Assembly (NCBI GenBank): GCA_017303875.1
Contig: JAFLBP010000017.1
Location: 1-64,000 of the forward strand
DNA length: 64,000 nt
Source: Chitinophagales bacterium
GTDB lineage: Bacteria > Bacteroidota > Bacteroidia > Chitinophagales > Saprospiraceae
Direction of reading: 5' to 3'
Positions 60,716-64,000 of the stretch are shown here, piece after piece (position 1 is the stretch's first letter; the number at the start of each line of letters is the position of its first letter). A program made the translations under genes and the position numbers. The notes under the pieces are model-generated. The model did not search any database. It was not told the origin of the DNA and saw only the letters and a list, made by a program, of their open reading frames with translations.

Positions 60716-61660
60716 ATGCAGAAAGTACTGATTACAGATGATTGTGATGTGCTGTTGCCGCAAGGCCTGACAGCGATGGGGTATCACTGTGATTTTGAGC
60801 CGGATATTACGCCTGCTGAAACGCTCGAACGGATTGCGGAATATGAAGGACTGATTATCAACAGTAAAATATTGGTTAATCAGGAATTTCTCGACAAAGC
60901 GGTACAGTTGAAATTTGTTGGGCGGCTTGGCTCGGGCATGGAAATCGTTGATCGGGTTTATGCGGCGGAAAAAGGGGTGGCGGTGTTGAGCAGTCCGGAA
61001 GGCAATTGTAACGCAGTAGCGGAACAAGCGCTCGGAATGCTGCTTTGCTTGGCCAACAACATCCTTCGGGCCGACCGGGAAGTGCGGCAAAACAGCTGGC
61101 GCCGCGAGTTCAACCGGGGTTTTGAATTGAAAGGAAAAACCATTGGCATCATCGGGTTCGGGCATACCGGCAGCCGTTTTGCCGAAGTGCTTTCGGGCTT
61201 GGGAATGCGGATACTGGCACATGATAAATACAAATCGGGTTTTGCCCATAATTATATAGGTGTAACGGAAGCGAGCGCCGCGCAAATACAGGAAGAGGCC
61301 GACATCATCAGTTTGCACCTTCCGCTAACGCCGGAGACGAAGCATTATGTTGACCACAAGTTCATTCAGGCCTGCAAACCGGGTTTTGTGCTGATCAATA
61401 CTTCCCGCGGGCATTGCGTCCGCACGGAAGATCTGGTTGAAGCGCTGGAAGCCGGAAAAATTGGTGGCGCCTGTCTGGATGTTTTTGAAAATGAAAAAAC
61501 GCAAACGCGTACGCCGGCAGAAAATATCTGGTACGAACGCCTGCAAAATATGGAGCAAGTGGTACTTACTCCGCATATCGCGGGCTGGACGCACGAGTCA
61601 AAAAGACTGTTAGCGACCACGCTTTTGCAAAAAATACAGGCAGCTTTGTCAAAACCTTGA
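60716..61660 (+). CDS. D-isomer 2-hydroxyacid dehydrogenase (SerA-like)
   Basis: About 314 residues. NAD-dependent oxidoreductase of the phosphoglycerate dehydrogenase superfamily. The substrate-binding part has 'KFVGRLGSGMEIVDRVYA' (Arg of the active site) and 'SSPEGNCNAVAEQALGMLL'; the Rossmann motif is 'TIGIIGFGHTGSRFAEVL'; catalytic residues continue with 'LINTSRGHCVRTEDLV', Glu in 'CLDVFENEK' and His in 'VVLTPHIAGWT'. No ACT domain, so it is the short form; the exact substrate is unknown. The frame is open from 60605, but the family start is 'MQKVLITDDCDVLLPQGL'. Confidence 0.9.
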   Translation: MQKVLITDDCDVLLPQGLTAMGYHCDFEPDITPAETLERIAEYEGLIINSKILVNQEFLDKAVQLKFVGRLGSGMEIVDRVYAAEKGVAVLSSPEGNCNAVAEQALGMLLCLANNILRADREVRQNSWRREFNRGFELKGKTIGIIGFGHTGSRFAEVLSGLGMRILAHDKYKSGFAHNYIGVTEASAAQIQEEADIISLHLPLTPETKHYVDHKFIQACKPGFVLINTSRGHCVRTEDLVEALEAGKIGGACLDVFENEKTQTRTPAENIWYERLQNMEQVVLTPHIAGWTHESKRLLATTLLQKIQAALSKP

Positions 61661-61753
61661 CATTCTGCCGCACTATGAGCAAGGGCATGCAGTGATATTT
61701 TGTATCATTGCGGCCCATTAATCATCTGTGTGGATTTCTAAACTCCTCATTTT

Positions 61754-64000
61754 ATGATGCGATCTTTACTATTAACGCTTACATTGCTCTTCTGTGCCGG
61801 AGCCGCCTTCGCTCAAACCGTCCTGCTTGGTACGGTAAAAGACGAAAAAGGCGAGGCGCTTATCGGTGCTTCCGTGAAAGTGCTGAAGGGCACCGACCTC
61901 GTAAAAGGTTCGATTACCGATTACGAAGGCAAATTCCGGATTTCAATTGATCCGGGTTCCTACGATGTAGAGGTGTCTTACACCGGCTACAAAGCTAACC
62001 GCACTACCGGCGTACAGGTGCTGGCCAACAAAAGCAACTACATGGATGATGTAGTGATGGCCGAAGGCAACGTGTTGGAGGAAGTGGAAATTAAAGCCTA
62101 CAAAATTCCGCTGGTTAAACAAGACCAAACGGAAGGAGGTCAGGCTTTTACCGCCGAAGACATCAAAAAGCTGCCTACCCGTAGCGTAAACGCCATTGTT
62201 GCGACAACGGCCGGTACGTCGTCCATCGATGGTGGCGCCGTAAACATCAAAGGCTCGCGCTCCAACGCAACCAACTATTACATCGACGGTATCCGCGTGT
62301 CGGGTTCCACACCGCCGGTTCAGGACATCGAGCAGCTCTCGGTTATTACCGGTGGCCTTGGTGCTGAATACGGCGACGTAACTGGTGGTGTAATCTCTGT
62401 GGTGACCAAAGGCCCGGCCAGCGAGTACCATGGTGCAATCGAGGTGGAAAACTCCCACGGCCTCGACCCGTATGGATGGTTGCTGGCTACCGCCAACGTG
62501 AGTGGCCCAATCATTAAAAAACGCAGCGCCGACGGTAAATCGCAGCGTACCATCCTTGGTTTCCGCCTTTCCGGTCAGTACAACAGCCAAAAAGACGACA
62601 GCCCCTCCGCGCTGCCGATCTATCAGGTGAAAGAATCGGTGCGCAGAAACCTGGCGGAAAACCCGCTCTACCTGAGCGGTACCGTGCCGGTACAAGCGGC
62701 ACAACGCCTCACACAGGACAGTATCGAGCGCCTCAATTATCGCCCGAACGAAAATCGCCGCGATATTGACCTTACCGGTAAACTCGATTTGCGTCTGACC
62801 GACAATATGGATCTGTCTGTAACAGGTACATATAAAGACGTTCAGAACCAGTTCACGCCCGGTGGATGGGGTATTCTCAATCGTCAGAATAACCCGACTC
62901 AATACGACTCTCGCTATCGCGTGATCGGTCGTTTCCGCCACCGCCTCGGCGGTTCCAATCCGGAAGAAAAGTCAAGCGCCAACAAGGTGAGCATCAGCAA
63001 TGCCAACTACCAGTTGCAGTTTGGCTTTGAGCGTGGCAACAGCAATGTAAATGATCCGCGCCATGGCGATCGCCTGTTCGACTATGGTTATATTGGTCGT
63101 TTTGACTTCTCACAACAGCCGATTTTTGGTGCGGATGAAGTTAATGGCGGTTTTGGCCATATCGGCAACTTCGAGCAATTTAATGGCTTTACCCCCGGCT
63201 ATGTCAATGCGCAGGGCCAGACGGTTATTCCGAACGCCCATTTGCTGCCGTACAACAAGTTTGCCTTAGATGCAGAGACGCCTGGCGCTTTCAATACATA
63301 CATTGCCCGTAACGGCTTTTTCTCTGCCGTTTATGATGATGTATGGTCGGGTATGTACTCCAATATTAACCTGAACTACAACAGCGTTTCTAAAAGCGAG
63401 AACGATATCATCACGATCATGGCCTCTACCGGCTTTGATCTGAAGCTCGGCAAATCCGGCGTACACAGCATTCAGGTAGGTATCCTGAACGAACAGCGTG
63501 TAAACCGCGGTTATGCCATTGCTCCGGTAGGTCTCTGGAACCTGATTGGTCAGTCGGTTAATATCCACCTTACCGGCTTGGATACCAACCAGATTATCGG
63601 CAAGCAATACGTGAATCCACCGGGTGACAGCTTCCCGATTTACGCCAACGGCGTACTCAATCCGCTGCCTTCCGACGTAAAATTCTACCGCAGCATTCGC
63701 CAGAGCCTCGGCCTGAACATCAATGACTATGTGAATGGTTTCGGCCTTACGCCCGAGCAGGTAACGCTGGATATGTTCTCTCCGCGTGAGCTGACCGACC
63801 AGCAGTTGATGGATTACACCGGCTACGACTACCTCGGCAACAAAACGCCCGACGGTATTCTGTTTGAAGATTTCTTCACCAGCCGTGATGCGCAGGGTGT
63901 GCGCAACTTCCCGGTGGCTCCTTTCCGTCCGCTGTATCAGGCCGCTTATATCAAGGATAAATTCACGTTCAACCGCATGATCTTTAATATTGGTCTGCGC
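61754..64000 (+). CDS. TonB-dependent receptor, truncated by the window end
   Basis: 749 codons are visible, with no stop before base 64000. Signal peptide 'MMRSLLLTLTLLFCAGAAFA'; a carboxypeptidase-regulatory-like domain ('LGTVKDEKGEALIGASVKVL' to 'YDVEVSYTGYKANRTTG', about 22-110); a plug domain ('EDIKKLPTRSVNAIVATTAG', 'GAVNIKGSRSNATNYYIDGI', 'QLSVITGGLGAEYGDVTGG', about 130-225); then the start of the beta-barrel. It imports an unknown ligand across the outer membrane with TonB energy. The first domain is shared by SusC-like proteins, but the SusC-specific plug signature is absent, so it is better called a TonB-dependent receptor of the Oar-like type. ATG 61757 is equally possible. Confidence 0.93.
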   Translation, partial: MMRSLLLTLTLLFCAGAAFAQTVLLGTVKDEKGEALIGASVKVLKGTDLVKGSITDYEGKFRISIDPGSYDVEVSYTGYKANRTTGVQVLANKSNYMDDVVMAEGNVLEEVEIKAYKIPLVKQDQTEGGQAFTAEDIKKLPTRSVNAIVATTAGTSSIDGGAVNIKGSRSNATNYYIDGIRVSGSTPPVQDIEQLSVITGGLGAEYGDVTGGVISVVTKGPASEYHGAIEVENSHGLDPYGWLLATANVSGPIIKKRSADGKSQRTILGFRLSGQYNSQKDDSPSALPIYQVKESVRRNLAENPLYLSGTVPVQAAQRLTQDSIERLNYRPNENRRDIDLTGKLDLRLTDNMDLSVTGTYKDVQNQFTPGGWGILNRQNNPTQYDSRYRVIGRFRHRLGGSNPEEKSSANKVSISNANYQLQFGFERGNSNVNDPRHGDRLFDYGYIGRFDFSQQPIFGADEVNGGFGHIGNFEQFNGFTPGYVNAQGQTVIPNAHLLPYNKFALDAETPGAFNTYIARNGFFSAVYDDVWSGMYSNINLNYNSVSKSENDIITIMASTGFDLKLGKSGVHSIQVGILNEQRVNRGYAIAPVGLWNLIGQSVNIHLTGLDTNQIIGKQYVNPPGDSFPIYANGVLNPLPSDVKFYRSIRQSLGLNINDYVNGFGLTPEQVTLDMFSPRELTDQQLMDYTGYDYLGNKTPDGILFEDFFTSRDAQGVRNFPVAPFRPLYQAAYIKDKFTFNRMIFNIGLR

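Overview
The window reads as chromosome of a Bacteroidota bacterium, most likely of the Saprospiria (Lewinella/Haliscomenobacter type). Support: four secreted proteins with a type IX secretion (T9SS) C-terminal sorting domain, a fused MurF-alanine racemase, families largely confined to the phylum (DUF4294, DUF6089, DUF4249, the 630-residue amidophosphoribosyltransferase), TonB-dependent and OMP_b-brl_3 barrels, and promoters of the phylum type (TTTG, 19-21 bp, TAnnTTTG) close to start codons. Coding is dense. I saw no rRNA, tRNA, CRISPR array, transposase or phage gene.

Layout. 1-3,000: a heptamer repeat array and a T9SS-sorted protein. 3.2-11.5 kb: housekeeping genes (aroB, an RluA-type pseudouridine synthase, mqnD, uppS, a 2-oxoglutarate dioxygenase, murF-alr, a DUF3089 lipoprotein). 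11.5-17.4 kb: a T9SS protein, a small membrane protein, a GT-C-like membrane protein with pnuC, and an OmpA/PD40 protein. 17.5-19.5 kb: a RloA/RloB (AbiL-like) defence pair. 19.5-31.5 kb: a DUF4249 lipoprotein, a candidate small RNA, a BNR-propeller T9SS protein, a DUF2142 membrane protein, a WecA-type transferase, DUF4294, a helical-repeat protein and a 1076-residue T9SS protein. 31.8-39.6 kb: an outer-membrane barrel, recO, an antitoxin/PIN-toxin pair, uvrB, DUF6089 and a methyltransferase. 39.6-46.7 kb: yihY, gcvH, a purF-type gene, two hsp20 genes, a sigma-like membrane protein and rsmG. 46.7-55.3 kb: an unknown membrane-anchored protein, a vitellogenin-like/secreted protein operon, and a two-component system with an unknown partner. 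55.4-64 kb: DUF4197, a GT39 enzyme, fadD, a lipoprotein, a 2-hydroxyacid dehydrogenase and a TonB-dependent receptor cut by the window end.

Most notable are: (1) a two-gene operon whose second product resembles the N-terminal module of eukaryotic vitellogenin/apolipophorin lipid-transfer proteins, with a candidate promoter bracketed by an inverted repeat and a NarL-type two-component system just upstream; (2) families of 7- and 8-bp tandem repeats arranged as palindromes at gene ends, one with perfect 41-bp arms and one copy inside a coding sequence; (3) the RloAB-like pair, whose promoter lies between two related palindromes; (4) an orphan terminator between divergent genes that marks a probable small RNA; (5) a sigma-factor-like domain joined to a transmembrane helix and a helical-repeat tail.
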